A stretch of 42,860 nt of DNA from JBGPGW01 sp046349515 (GTDB lineage: Bacteria; Pseudomonadota; Alphaproteobacteria; CADEGL01). The stretch is from contig JAXMCE010000021.1 in NCBI GenBank assembly GCA_046349515.1, positions 1 through 42,860 of the forward strand, written 5' to 3'. A model generated the notes under the pieces. The model was not told where the DNA came from. It ran no database searches and saw only the letters and a list, made by a program, of their open reading frames with translations. The translations under genes and the position numbers were made by a program. This document shows positions 8,455-16,341 of this stretch, piece by piece; the first letter of the stretch is position 1; every line of letters starts with the position of its first letter.

Positions 8455-9642
8455 TCAGGCGCGTCGCTGGCCCGAGCGCCGCTGCTCGAAGGGAGGGGCG
8501 CGTTCGACCATGTCGAGCCGCCGGCCCGTCACCGCGAGGGCCAGCCGACCTTCGATGAGGGCGAGCGCATCGGCGCCGAACACCTCGTGCCGCCAGCCGT
8601 GGAGCGCCGGGAGGTCCCGCTCGCCCGCGGCGATGCGCTCGAGGTCGGCGACGCTCGCCACGATCTTGGCCGCGACGTGGTGGGTCTCGCATTTCGATTT
8701 GAGCAGGACCTTGAGCAGCTCGACCACGGGTCCGATCCCGCGCGGGAGCTGCGGGCGATCGGGAAGGGCGGGGCAGTCGGCCTCGGGCAGCGCCTCGCCG
8801 CGCGCGACAGCGGCGAGGATCCCCTCACCGAAGGGACCCTCGGCGACCGCCCGCGGCAGCGCGCGGACTCGCGCCAAGTCCGCGACCCGCTTCGGGCGGC
8901 TCGCGGCGATCTCGAGGAGAGCCTCGTCTCGCACGACCCGGCTCCTCGGCAGGTCACGGCGCTGTGCTTCGCGCTCGCGCCACGCCGCGGTCTCGCGCAG
9001 GACCGCGAGACTGCGCGCGGACATGCCGCGCGGCTTCAGGCGTTGCCACGCCGAATCCGGATCGAGGCGATAGGCGGACGGATCGACGAGCGAGGCAATC
9101 TCTTCCTCGAGCCAGGATTCGCGCTTCGAGCGGCCGAGGCGCATGCACAGGTGCTCGTAGATCTTGCGCATGTGCGTGACGTCGGCGAGGGCGTAAGCGA
9201 GTTGCCGCTCGCTCAAGGGGCGCTGCGACCAGTCGGTGAAGCGCGAAGTCTTGTCGATGCGGGCGCCGACGAGCTGCGAGACGAGCGTCTCGTAGGAGAC
9301 CTGCTCGCCGAAGCCGCAGACCATGGCCGCGATCTGGGTGTCGAAGATCGGCATCGGCACCCGGTCCATGAGATGGAAGAAGATCTCGATGTCCTGGCGC
9401 GCGGCGTGGAACACTTTGAGGATCCGCTCGTCGCCGAGAAGGGCGAGCAGCGGCGCGAGATCGAGGCCTGGGGCCAGCGGATCGATGACCGCCGAGTCGT
9501 CGGGCCCCGCGATCTGCACGAGGCAGAGGCGCGGCCAATACGTCTTCTCCCGCATGAACTCGGTATCGACGGTGACGTAGGGAGAGGGCGACAGGCGGGA
9601 ACAGAGGGCCTCGAGCGAGGCCGTGTCGACGATCACGTCCAT
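8455..9642 (-). CDS. rnd: Ribonuclease D
   Basis: The product has 395 residues, typical for RNase D, a 3'-5' exoribonuclease that trims tRNA and other small RNAs. The DEDDy exonuclease domain fills roughly residues 1-210: Asp26 and Glu28 in VDTEFMREKTYWPRLCLVQI, the Asp in AARQDIEIFFHL, and the final Tyr/Asp in AYALADVTHMRKIYEHL. An HRDC-like helical region follows, starting near WQRLKPRG. It converges on ppx, with the stops 6 bases apart. A TATAGC hexamer lies just 13 bases upstream of the ATG on the minus strand and may mark a very short leader. Linkage to ppk/ppx is common in alphaproteobacteria. Confidence 0.95.
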   Translation of the reverse strand: MDVIVDTASLEALCSRLSPSPYVTVDTEFMREKTYWPRLCLVQIAGPDDSAVIDPLAPGLDLAPLLALLGDERILKVFHAARQDIEIFFHLMDRVPMPIFDTQIAAMVCGFGEQVSYETLVSQLVGARIDKTSRFTDWSQRPLSERQLAYALADVTHMRKIYEHLCMRLGRSKRESWLEEEIASLVDPSAYRLDPDSAWQRLKPRGMSARSLAVLRETAAWREREAQRRDLPRSRVVRDEALLEIAASRPKRVADLARVRALPRAVAEGPFGEGILAAVARGEALPEADCPALPDRPQLPRGIGPVVELLKVLLKSKCETHHVAAKIVASVADLERIAAGERDLPALHGWRHEVFGADALALIEGRLALAVTGRRLDMVERAPPFEQRRSGQRRA

Positions 9643-9771
9643 GGCGCGGAGCTATACACGGATCGCCCGATGCCAACAACGCCCACCTGCGGACCCTGTC
9701 CCTCCGTGGCGAGGTGCCGCGCCCGTCGCGCTGCCCCTTGGGCGTACCCATTGCGATAGGGGCAAATGGCT

Positions 9772-9801
9772 TTGACTCGGGTATGCCAAATTAACCATTA
9801 T
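9772..9801 (+). promoter_or_regulatory. Sigma70-like promoter for the SPOR lipoprotein gene
   Basis: TTGACT (9772-9777) and CATTAT (9796-9801) are separated by 18 bases. Each differs little from the consensus hexamers. The gene start at 9877 is about 70 bases downstream. It lies in the longest gene-free stretch of the window (9643-9876), in which nothing else but the overlapping CtrA-like site stands out. Confidence 0.5.
9791..9798 (+). promoter_or_regulatory. CtrA-like half-site TTAACCAT
   Basis: This is an exact match to the 8-base CtrA half-motif TTAACCAT described in alphaproteobacteria. It overlaps the -10 region of the predicted promoter at 9772-9801, a position where bound CtrA could block or modulate transcription of the downstream envelope gene. 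Confidence 0.4.
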
Positions 9802-9876
9802 GAACGTCAAAGGAGCCGCGAGAGCTCCAAGGGATGGCCGCACCGTATGGTGCGGGAGCGGGAGGGGGGTCGGCCC

Positions 9877-10920
9877 ATGGCCAAGCCATATGGCCTCATG
9901 GTCGGCGTTGTTTTTTCGGCATTCGCTTTGAGCGGATGCGTGTTGCCGGCTGCCGTGTCGATCGCGTCCTTTGCCTTCGATGGCGCGAGCTACGTCGCCA
10001 CGGGCAAGTCCGTCCAGGATCATGCAATTTCGATGGTCGCCGATGAGGACTGCGCGCTGTGGCGCGTGGTCGCGGGGCGGAGCATCTGCGTCGAGAAATC
10101 GGAGACGACGATCGCCGCCCTGCCGGTCCAGCCGCCGCAGCGGACGCGGGATGGCGTGAGTGAGCCGACCGGGCTCGAGGCGTCGGCCCCGGATCGCACC
10201 GCGACCGCGCCGGAAGAGGGCGAGCGGCCGGCGTCGGCAGCCGTGGCGGCGAGCGAGGAGTCCTCGCCCGCGGCCGAGGCGCCCGTCGAACTGGCGGCGG
10301 CAGAGGAGCCCGCGCGCGAGGGGCGAACCGTCGGCGTCGTCGAGACCGATGCCCTTGTCGTCGAGGAGACCGCATCCATCCAGTGGGCCGAATTGCCGCG
10401 GAATGGCCCACTCACAGGTGGCGGGGAAACGTTCGATGGTGCTCTTTCGACGGATGCGACGGACGACCCGCCGCGGCCCAGGCTCGCGGTCGCAGCCACC
10501 AATCCGAATGCCAAAGTCGAGGCGCAGCGCATCCTGGCCGCGAAGGCGGCGGGCGTCGGACCCTTCGCGCTTGCTCCCGACGGCGCGTGGCGGCCGCTCG
10601 GCGCTCCAGAGCCGCAAGGCTTGGCGGCTGCCTTCGACGGGGCGCTTGGATCGGGCAAGGCCTCGTCCGTCCGGCTCCCCACCTCGACGGTCGAGGCAAG
10701 GAGCGTCTATCTGGTGTTCGGAACCTTCGCCGATTCATCGAAGGCCGATATCGCCGTCCGTCGCTACGCCGATTTCACGACGCACGTCTGGCGCGATTCG
10801 CGCGGAGGGCGTCGGCTCTACCGCGTGGTGACCGGCCCCTATGCGGCGGGCGAAGCCCATGCCGCGCTGAGTGCCGCGGCACGGAGCGGCGCACCCCACG
10901 TCTGGCTGCTCCAGTTCTAG
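9877..10920 (+). CDS. SPOR-domain lipoprotein
   Basis: From ATG 9877 the product is 347 residues. Residues 1-20 form a lipoprotein signal ending in LSGC, with Cys21 as the lipidation site. The middle (about 75-260) is low-complexity and rich in Ala, Pro, Glu and Arg, probably a flexible linker. The last 75 residues resemble a SPOR domain: YLVFGTFADSSKADIAVRRY, then RRLYRVVTGPYAAGEA. SPOR domains bind peptidoglycan stripped of side peptides at division sites. GGAGG at 9861-9865 supports the start; an in-frame ATG at 9847 would bury the signal peptide. The likely location is the outer or inner membrane facing the periplasm. Confidence 0.75.
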   Translation: MAKPYGLMVGVVFSAFALSGCVLPAAVSIASFAFDGASYVATGKSVQDHAISMVADEDCALWRVVAGRSICVEKSETTIAALPVQPPQRTRDGVSEPTGLEASAPDRTATAPEEGERPASAAVAASEESSPAAEAPVELAAAEEPAREGRTVGVVETDALVVEETASIQWAELPRNGPLTGGGETFDGALSTDATDDPPRPRLAVAATNPNAKVEAQRILAAKAAGVGPFALAPDGAWRPLGAPEPQGLAAAFDGALGSGKASSVRLPTSTVEARSVYLVFGTFADSSKADIAVRRYADFTTHVWRDSRGGRRLYRVVTGPYAAGEAHAALSAAARSGAPHVWLLQF

Positions 10921-10951
10921 GCCTCTCAGCGCGCGCAGACCGGCACGCGCG

Positions 10952-11917
10952 CTAGACGAGCCGGTCCGGCGGCGGACGGCCCGCGAAAAACGCATCGAGA
11001 TTGTCCACGCATTTGTTTCCCATGCCGTCCCGCGTCTCGATGGTCGAGCTGCCGAGATGCGGCAGGAGGAAGGTGTTGGGAAGCGTGCGATAGGCTTCGG
11101 CGAGGCGCGGCTCCCCGTCATAGACGTCGAGCCCGGCGGCCGCGATCTTGCCCGAGCGGAGCGCCGCGATGAGCGCCTGGTCGTCGATGATCGAACCCCG
11201 CGCGGAATTGACGACGATCGCGCGGTCGCGCATCCGGCCGATCCGTCGCGCATCGAGAAAGCGCGTTGTCTCCGGCGTCGCGGGACAGTTGATCGAGAGG
11301 ATGTCGATCGTGCCCAACATGGCCTCGGCGTCGGCGTGGAAGATGGCGCCGGCCTCGAGCGAGTCCGGGAGGCGCGTGCGGTTCGCATAGTGGACCGTCA
11401 TGGCGAAGCCGCGCGCGCGGGCGGCGAGCGCGCGCCCGATGCGGCCCATGCCGAGAATGCCGAGATGCTTGCCGGTGACGTGGGTGCCGAGAAGCTGGGT
11501 CGGCGCCCAGCCGGTCCACTCGCCCATGCGCACCATGCGCTCGCCCTCGGCCGCGCGCCGCGCCGCGCCGAGGATGAGGAGCATGGTGAGATCCGCCGTC
11601 GCGTCGGTCAGCACGTCCGGCGTGTAGGTGACGCAGATTCCGCGGCGCTTCGCGGCCTCGATGTCGATGTGGTTGTAGCCGACCGAGAAGGTCGCGATGA
11701 CGCGGACGCTCTCGGGCAGGCCCTCGATCACGGCCGTGCCCACATTGTCCGTCGCCGCGACGAGAAGGCCGTCGGCACCGGCCACGGCGCCGAGGATGTC
11801 GTGCGGCGCGTAGAGCCGGTCGGCCGGATTGAGGCGCGGCTCGTAGTCGCGCTTCAATCGCGCCTCGACGGCCTCGGTGAGCTTTCGCGTCACAAGGATG
11901 ACTTTCTTGGACGGCAT
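10952..11917 (-). CDS. D-2-hydroxyacid dehydrogenase (glyoxylate/hydroxypyruvate reductase-like)
   Basis: The product has 321 residues when started at ATG 11917 (MPSKKVILVTRKL); the open frame continues 21 codons further without family sequence. NAD(P)-binding motif GMGRIGRALAAR follows LLGTHVTGKHLGILG. The catalytic triad of the family is visible: Arg in NSARGSIID, Glu in DVYDGEPRL, His in LPHLGSST. The sequence between, ATFSVGYNHIDIEAAKRRGI, is typical of D-glycerate/glyoxylate reductases (GyaR-like). It probably reduces glyoxylate or hydroxypyruvate, but exact substrate preference is not readable. It is divergent from eipB across a 110-base gap with paired start-site candidates. Confidence 0.88.
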   Translation of the reverse strand: MPSKKVILVTRKLTEAVEARLKRDYEPRLNPADRLYAPHDILGAVAGADGLLVAATDNVGTAVIEGLPESVRVIATFSVGYNHIDIEAAKRRGICVTYTPDVLTDATADLTMLLILGAARRAAEGERMVRMGEWTGWAPTQLLGTHVTGKHLGILGMGRIGRALAARARGFAMTVHYANRTRLPDSLEAGAIFHADAEAMLGTIDILSINCPATPETTRFLDARRIGRMRDRAIVVNSARGSIIDDQALIAALRSGKIAAAGLDVYDGEPRLAEAYRTLPNTFLLPHLGSSTIETRDGMGNKCVDNLDAFFAGRPPPDRLV

Positions 11918-11948
11918 GGGGGGAAGCCTTTGGTTTCGCTGCGGAAAA

Positions 11949-11995
11949 GGCGCGCATTCTACCGTCTCCCTCGGATTCATGCCATAATGCGCGCC
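11949..11995. promoter_or_regulatory. Divergent promoter pair with inverted 10-base repeat
   Basis: GGCGCGCATT (11949-11958) and AATGCGCGCC (11986-11995) are perfect inverted repeats. On the minus strand TAGAAT (11961-11956) runs into GCGCGCC toward the hydroxyacid dehydrogenase gene; on the plus strand CATAAT (11983-11988) runs into GCGCGCC toward eipB. Both look like -10 hexamers with identical downstream blocks. The -35 regions are weak. A shared regulator binding the repeat is possible but not shown. Confidence 0.4.
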
Positions 11996-12027
11996 CCGGC
12001 GCGGCCGGGTGCCGCGCGGAGGTCTCT

Positions 12028-12852
12028 TTGGCTGTCCTGCATCACCGTTTCGATCGCAAGTTGACGCGCGCGGCCTTCGGCGGCGCGGCTCTCTCCGTGA
12101 TCCTGGCGAGCGCGGGCGGGGCGGCCGATCTCGCGCCCTACCGCGCCGCCTATACGTTGCGCCTCGACAGCACGGGATCCGGTGCCTCGGTCGTCGATGC
12201 GCGCGGCGCCATGACAGCCGAGTGGGCCGAGGGCTGCGATGGCTGGACCGTCCAGCAGCGCATCGTCCTCGAACTCGTCAATGCAAATGACGAGGGCCTC
12301 GTGACCGACACGGGCTTCACGAGCTGGGAGTCCCGTGACGGTCTCAGCTATCGGTTCAGCCTTCGCACCATGCGCAACGACCAGCTGGCGGAGGAATACC
12401 GGGGCGACGCGAAGATTCCGGGCGTCGGCAAGGCGGGCGAGGCGCGCTACACGGTGCCCGAGAACCGGACGATGGCGCTTCCGGCGGGAACCCTCTTTCC
12501 CATGGTGCACAGCGCGGAGCTCGTGAAGGCGGCCGAGGCGGGCAAGCACACGCTGGTGGTCGTCGTCTTCGATGGCGCGACGAAGGAAGGGATGGCGGAA
12601 ATCAGCGCCTTCATCGGCGGTCAGCAGACGCCGGACGCAAAGGAGAAGGGCGAGGCGCTGACCAACCGCAGCTCCTGGCCGGTGCGGCTCGCCTTCTTCA
12701 ATGCGGGGGCCGACGCAGCCGAGCCGCAATACGAGCTGTCGCTCAAGATGTACGACAACGGCGTCGCCGGCGACCAGATCATGGATTTCGGCGACTTCCG
12801 CGTGCGCGCGAAGCTGCTCCGCTTGGAGCCCCTGCCGAAGCCCAAGTGCTGA
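12028..12852 (+). CDS. eipB: EipB-type periplasmic envelope protein (DUF1849)
   Basis: This 274-residue exported protein has a basic N-terminus, a hydrophobic core and an AxA-like cleavage region near residue 33 (GGAADLAPYRAAYTL). It has exactly two cysteines in the mature part, Cys70 (EGCDGW) and Cys274, the last residue. That matches the conserved disulfide of Brucella EipB (Cys69-Cys278), a beta-spiral protein needed for envelope integrity. TTG at 12028 is chosen because GGAGG (12018-12022) sits 5 bases upstream and no better start exists. The role is periplasmic, probably in outer-membrane homeostasis; the molecular mechanism of the family is still not settled. Confidence 0.88.
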   Translation: MAVLHHRFDRKLTRAAFGGAALSVILASAGGAADLAPYRAAYTLRLDSTGSGASVVDARGAMTAEWAEGCDGWTVQQRIVLELVNANDEGLVTDTGFTSWESRDGLSYRFSLRTMRNDQLAEEYRGDAKIPGVGKAGEARYTVPENRTMALPAGTLFPMVHSAELVKAAEAGKHTLVVVVFDGATKEGMAEISAFIGGQQTPDAKEKGEALTNRSSWPVRLAFFNAGADAAEPQYELSLKMYDNGVAGDQIMDFGDFRVRAKLLRLEPLPKPKC

Positions 12853-12861
12853 ACGGGCGCC

Positions 12862-14028
12862 TCAGCGCCGGCGCATGGCGTCGAGGCGCGTGAGGGCGAA
12901 CGAGCCCACGAGGCCCGCGGCCGACAATCCCGCCATGACCACATAGGCGCCGCTGCCATAGCGGGCATAGAGGGGACCGGACGCGAGAAGCGCCGCCCCC
13001 ATCGTGAGACCCATGCCGATCGCGGAATAAAGGCTCTGCGCCGAGGCCGCGAGGCCGGGCGGGGCGAGGCGCTGCACGATATGCATGGCGCCGAGATGGG
13101 CCGCGCCGAAGGTAAAGGCATGGAGGAGCTGGGCAAGGGAGAGGACGGCGAGGTCGCTCGTCGAGCTCATGACGAGCCAGCGCACGGTCCCCGCCGCGCC
13201 CGACAGGATGAGGAGGCCTGTCGGCCCAAGGCGCTGGAGCGCTGCGGCACCAAGTGCGAACAGCGCGACTTCGGCGGCGACCGCTTCGGCCGAGAGGAGG
13301 CCGATGGTGAGTTCATCGAAACCGGAGCGCTTCCAATCGACGGTCGCGAGCGCGTAGTACACGGCGTGGCTGGCCTGGAGCGCGCCGCAGCTCGCAAGGA
13401 GCAACGCAAAGCGCGGGTCGCCGAGGATGCGGCCGACCGCGCGCGACTGCGCCGGTGCCGGAGCCAGCGGCGGCTCGGGCAGGAAGGCAATGGCGAGGAG
13501 CATGAGCGCGACGGTCGCGACCAGCATCGCGATCACGAGGCCGATCGGGCGGCCGTCGAGGAGCCATCCGCCGCCGGCCGAGCAGGCGATGAAGGCGAGC
13601 GAGCCCCAAAGGCGCAGCCGGCCGTAGTCGAGGCCGCGGCGCGCGACGGCCGCCATGGTGACCGTCTCGCCGAGCGGCATCACGGCGGCATGGCTCACGC
13701 CTGCGGCGATGCCGATCACGAGCAGCATCCAGAACCCCTCGGCCGCCCAATAGGCGCAGTAGCAGAGGAGCGCGAGGGAGGTGAGGAGGATCATGGGCCG
13801 CCGGCGCTCGCCGAGGCGATCGGCGAGGGTGCCGATCGTGGGCGTGGTCACGACGCGGACGAAGGAGACGGCCGAGAGCAGCACGCCGATCTCGGCCGGT
13901 CCCATGCCGCGCGACTGGAGCCACAGGGGGAAGAACGGCAGGTGGATGCCGATGACGGAGAAGATCGCGGCGTAGAAGAAAGAAAGGCGCGCGGCGATCC
14001 CGCGGCGGCTCGGCTCCGGAGCCGTCAC
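12862..14028 (-). CDS. MFS transporter of the 3-phenylpropionate/nucleoside-symporter type
   Basis: The product has 388 residues and 12 predicted membrane helices. The N-terminal FFYAAIFSVIGIHLPFFPLWL and the loop GTLADRLGERRRPM match MFS_1_like (HcaT-related) carriers. GTG 14028 is taken as the start because it overlaps the stop of the upstream deacylase gene by 4 bases (GTGA); the open frame extends another 92 codons as shadow sequence. It is the last gene of the minus-strand run 17322-12862, so it probably carries the substrate or product of those enzymes. Its substrate is not predictable. Confidence 0.85.
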   Translation of the reverse strand: MTAPEPSRRGIAARLSFFYAAIFSVIGIHLPFFPLWLQSRGMGPAEIGVLLSAVSFVRVVTTPTIGTLADRLGERRRPMILLTSLALLCYCAYWAAEGFWMLLVIGIAAGVSHAAVMPLGETVTMAAVARRGLDYGRLRLWGSLAFIACSAGGGWLLDGRPIGLVIAMLVATVALMLLAIAFLPEPPLAPAPAQSRAVGRILGDPRFALLLASCGALQASHAVYYALATVDWKRSGFDELTIGLLSAEAVAAEVALFALGAAALQRLGPTGLLILSGAAGTVRWLVMSSTSDLAVLSLAQLLHAFTFGAAHLGAMHIVQRLAPPGLAASAQSLYSAIGMGLTMGAALLASGPLYARYGSGAYVVMAGLSAAGLVGSFALTRLDAMRRR

Positions 14029-15053
14029 CAGCGGCTGGTGGGCTTGGCCAGGACCGCGAGCGTGTCGCCCGTCTCGACCCGGCCGGGCGCGCGGCGGCAG
14101 TAGAGCATGCCGGCGGTCTTGGCCCGCATGACAAGCGGCGCGCGCTCGGGCGCGTCGGGGAAATGGATCTGGCCGAGCGGCTGGCCCTTCTTCACCTCGT
14201 CGCGCAGCTCGACGAAGGGCTCGTAGAGCCCGCCATCCATCGCCATGGTGAAGCACGACATGTCCGGCGTCTCCATGACGCGGCTCTCGCGCCGGCCGCG
14301 CCATTCGGGGGTCTCGGGCTTGCCCTTCATCATGCCGAAATGCCGGAGCACGTTGCGAATGCCGGTCTCGGTGATGGCGACCGTCTCGGGCGTCAAGACG
14401 GCGCCCCCGCCGAGCTCGGCGCCGACGAAGATCTTGCCCATGGCCTCGACCGCCGTGTCGAGCATGCCCTCGGTGTCGAGCTCCTCGATCACGAGCCCGA
14501 CCGGCGCGCGGAACGCCTTCATGGCCTCGACCGTGTCCGTCATCTGCTTCTTGTTCGGCAGGTAGTGGACCATCACGCTCGGCATCATGAACATCGAGTA
14601 CCCGCCCGAGTGCAGGTCGTAGACCGCGTCGACCATGGGCAGGATCTCGCTGTAGACGTAGTCCGCGATCACCTGCGTGATCGTGCCGTTGCGGTCGCCG
14701 GGGAAGGTCCGGTTCATGTTGCGGCCGTCGATGGGCGAGAGGCGCTTGCCGGCCATGAGGGCCGGGAAGTTGAGCCCGGGGATGATGATGACGCGGCCCG
14801 CGATATCGCGCGCGCGGAGACTCCGGATGAGCTTCAAGAGCGCGACGGGTCCTTCGTATTCATCGCCGTGGTTGCCGCCGGAAAAAAGGATGGTCGGGCC
14901 CCGCCCGTTCTTCACGACCGCGATCGGCATGAGGAGGGTGCCCCAGCCGCTTTCGTTCCGCGAGTTGGGCACGCGCAGATACGACACCTGCTTTCCGCCC
15001 TTGTCGAAATCGATGTCGGTGCCGACGCGCGGGACACGCTTTGCCTTGGCCAT
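14025..15053 (-). CDS. Succinylglutamate desuccinylase/aspartoacylase family deacylase (DoeB-like)
   Basis: This 342-residue zinc carboxypeptidase-fold deacylase has zinc ligands in GGNHGDEYEG (His and Glu) and DLHSGG (His), and the substrate Asn/Arg motif GRNMNRTFPG. The C-terminal 60 residues form a lipoyl-like barrel (RAKTAGMLYCRRAPGRVETGD). Length and sequence resemble DoeB/EutE, which deacetylates N-alpha-acetyl-L-2,4-diaminobutyrate in ectoine breakdown, more than AstE or aspartoacylase. The second of two tandem ATGs (15053) is used because AGGAG then has proper spacing. It follows the amidohydrolase by about 40 bases and overlaps the MFS gene. A general N-acyl amino acid deacylase is an equally fair name. 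Confidence 0.85.
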   Translation of the reverse strand: MAKAKRVPRVGTDIDFDKGGKQVSYLRVPNSRNESGWGTLLMPIAVVKNGRGPTILFSGGNHGDEYEGPVALLKLIRSLRARDIAGRVIIIPGLNFPALMAGKRLSPIDGRNMNRTFPGDRNGTITQVIADYVYSEILPMVDAVYDLHSGGYSMFMMPSVMVHYLPNKKQMTDTVEAMKAFRAPVGLVIEELDTEGMLDTAVEAMGKIFVGAELGGGAVLTPETVAITETGIRNVLRHFGMMKGKPETPEWRGRRESRVMETPDMSCFTMAMDGGLYEPFVELRDEVKKGQPLGQIHFPDAPERAPLVMRAKTAGMLYCRRAPGRVETGDTLAVLAKPTSRW

Positions 15054-15092
15054 CATCCTCTCCTGTCGTGTCGCGGGTCTCGCGACGTGCCC

Positions 15093-16319
15093 TTACGCCA
15101 ACTCGTTCTTATAGAACTCGCCGTCCTTGAGGATCGCGCGCAGATGCCGGCCCTGCTCCTGGAGACAGTCGAGCTCCTCGAGCGGATTGCCGTCGACGAC
15201 GAGAAGGTCGGCGCGGGCGCCCGGCTCGACGACGCCGATTTCGCCCTCCATCTGGAACAGCGCGGCCGCATGGATCGTCGCGGACCGGATGACGTCGATC
15301 GGTTTCTGGATCTCGCGGCGGATCGAGAATTCGAGCGACTGCTCGCCGTGCAGCATGCCGAGAAGGTCCGTGCCGTAGACAATGGTCACGCCGCGCCGGT
15401 GGGCGAGTTCGAGCGCCGCCATGCCGGCGTCCATCACCTCGAAAATTTTCGCATGCAGGTCCTTGGGCAAGCCCGCCTCAAGCCCGCGCTCCGCCAGGGT
15501 CCGGTAAGCCGAGAGCGTCGGCACGAGGAAGGCGCCCTTCTCGAGGAAAAGATCGGCGCTCCGCTCATCGAGCAGGTTGCCATGCTCGATCGAGCGCACG
15601 CCGCACTCGAGCGCGCGGTTGATCGCCCGCGCCGTATAGGCATGGGCCATGACGTAGAGGTTCGCGGCCTCCGCCTCCTCGACCGCGGCCGTGATCTCCT
15701 CGCGCGAGAATTGCGTGCTGGTGATCCGGTCGGTGGGCGAGGAGACCCCGCCCGAGACCATCATCTTGATGTGCGTCGCCCCTTTCCGGATCTCATCGCG
15801 CGCGGCGCGGCGCACTTCCGCGACGCCGTCGCAGACCGTGCCGAGGCCCGCGCAGCACGCGCATTGGTCGAGGCTCATCGTGCCGCGCGAGCGCATGTCG
15901 CCGTGCCCGCCTGTCTGGGACAGGGCATGGCCGCAGAAAAGAAGCCGCGGCCCTCGAATGAATCCCTCGTTGATTGCGTCGGCGAGACCGTAGTCGGCGC
16001 CGCCCGCGTCGCGCACCGTGGTGAAGCCGCGATTGATCATGCCTTCGAGGATGTGCACGGCACAGGCGGCGACGTAGCTTGGCGACAGTTCGCGGAGAGC
16101 CGCGAAATTCGCGGTCACGGCCGTGACGTGGACATGCGCATCGGCCAGGCCCGGCATGAGCGTGCGGCCCTTGAGGTCGAAGGTCGCCGCATCCTTCGCG
16201 CGGAGGCGTCCGTCCGAGACCTCGTCGATGCGCCCCTCCAGGATGGATACGCTGCGGCCGGGCAGGATCGTGCCCGCGCGCACGTCGAGGACATTGGCGT
16301 TCGTGAGGACGCAATCCAT
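15093..16319 (-). CDS. Metal-dependent amidohydrolase (prolidase/imidazolonepropionase-like)
   Basis: The product has 408 residues with the amidohydrolase TIM-barrel layout. The metal pair is HVH in GLADAHVHV, then carbamylated-Lys candidate IKMMVSGG, His in VMAHAY, His in SIEHG, and Asp in YGTDLL; the C-terminal beta-sandwich closes with GARADLLVVDGNPLEEL. All expected binuclear ligands are present. This subgroup includes Xaa-Pro/Xaa-Arg dipeptidases and cyclic amide hydrolases. It sits between the PLP dehydratase (22-base gap) and the deacylase, so it likely opens a cyclic amide or cleaves a peptide-like bond in the same pathway. No signal peptide is evident, so it acts in the cytoplasm. 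Confidence 0.88.
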   Translation of the reverse strand: MDCVLTNANVLDVRAGTILPGRSVSILEGRIDEVSDGRLRAKDAATFDLKGRTLMPGLADAHVHVTAVTANFAALRELSPSYVAACAVHILEGMINRGFTTVRDAGGADYGLADAINEGFIRGPRLLFCGHALSQTGGHGDMRSRGTMSLDQCACCAGLGTVCDGVAEVRRAARDEIRKGATHIKMMVSGGVSSPTDRITSTQFSREEITAAVEEAEAANLYVMAHAYTARAINRALECGVRSIEHGNLLDERSADLFLEKGAFLVPTLSAYRTLAERGLEAGLPKDLHAKIFEVMDAGMAALELAHRRGVTIVYGTDLLGMLHGEQSLEFSIRREIQKPIDVIRSATIHAAALFQMEGEIGVVEPGARADLLVVDGNPLEELDCLQEQGRHLRAILKDGEFYKNELA

Positions 16320-16341
16320 GGGCCGCCCGCGTCCGCGCGCC

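Noticed and set aside
9643..9876. A small RNA or tRNA in the longest gene-free stretch.
   Set aside because: No cloverleaf, CCA end or terminator hairpin could be found by eye; only the promoter and CtrA-like site are supported.
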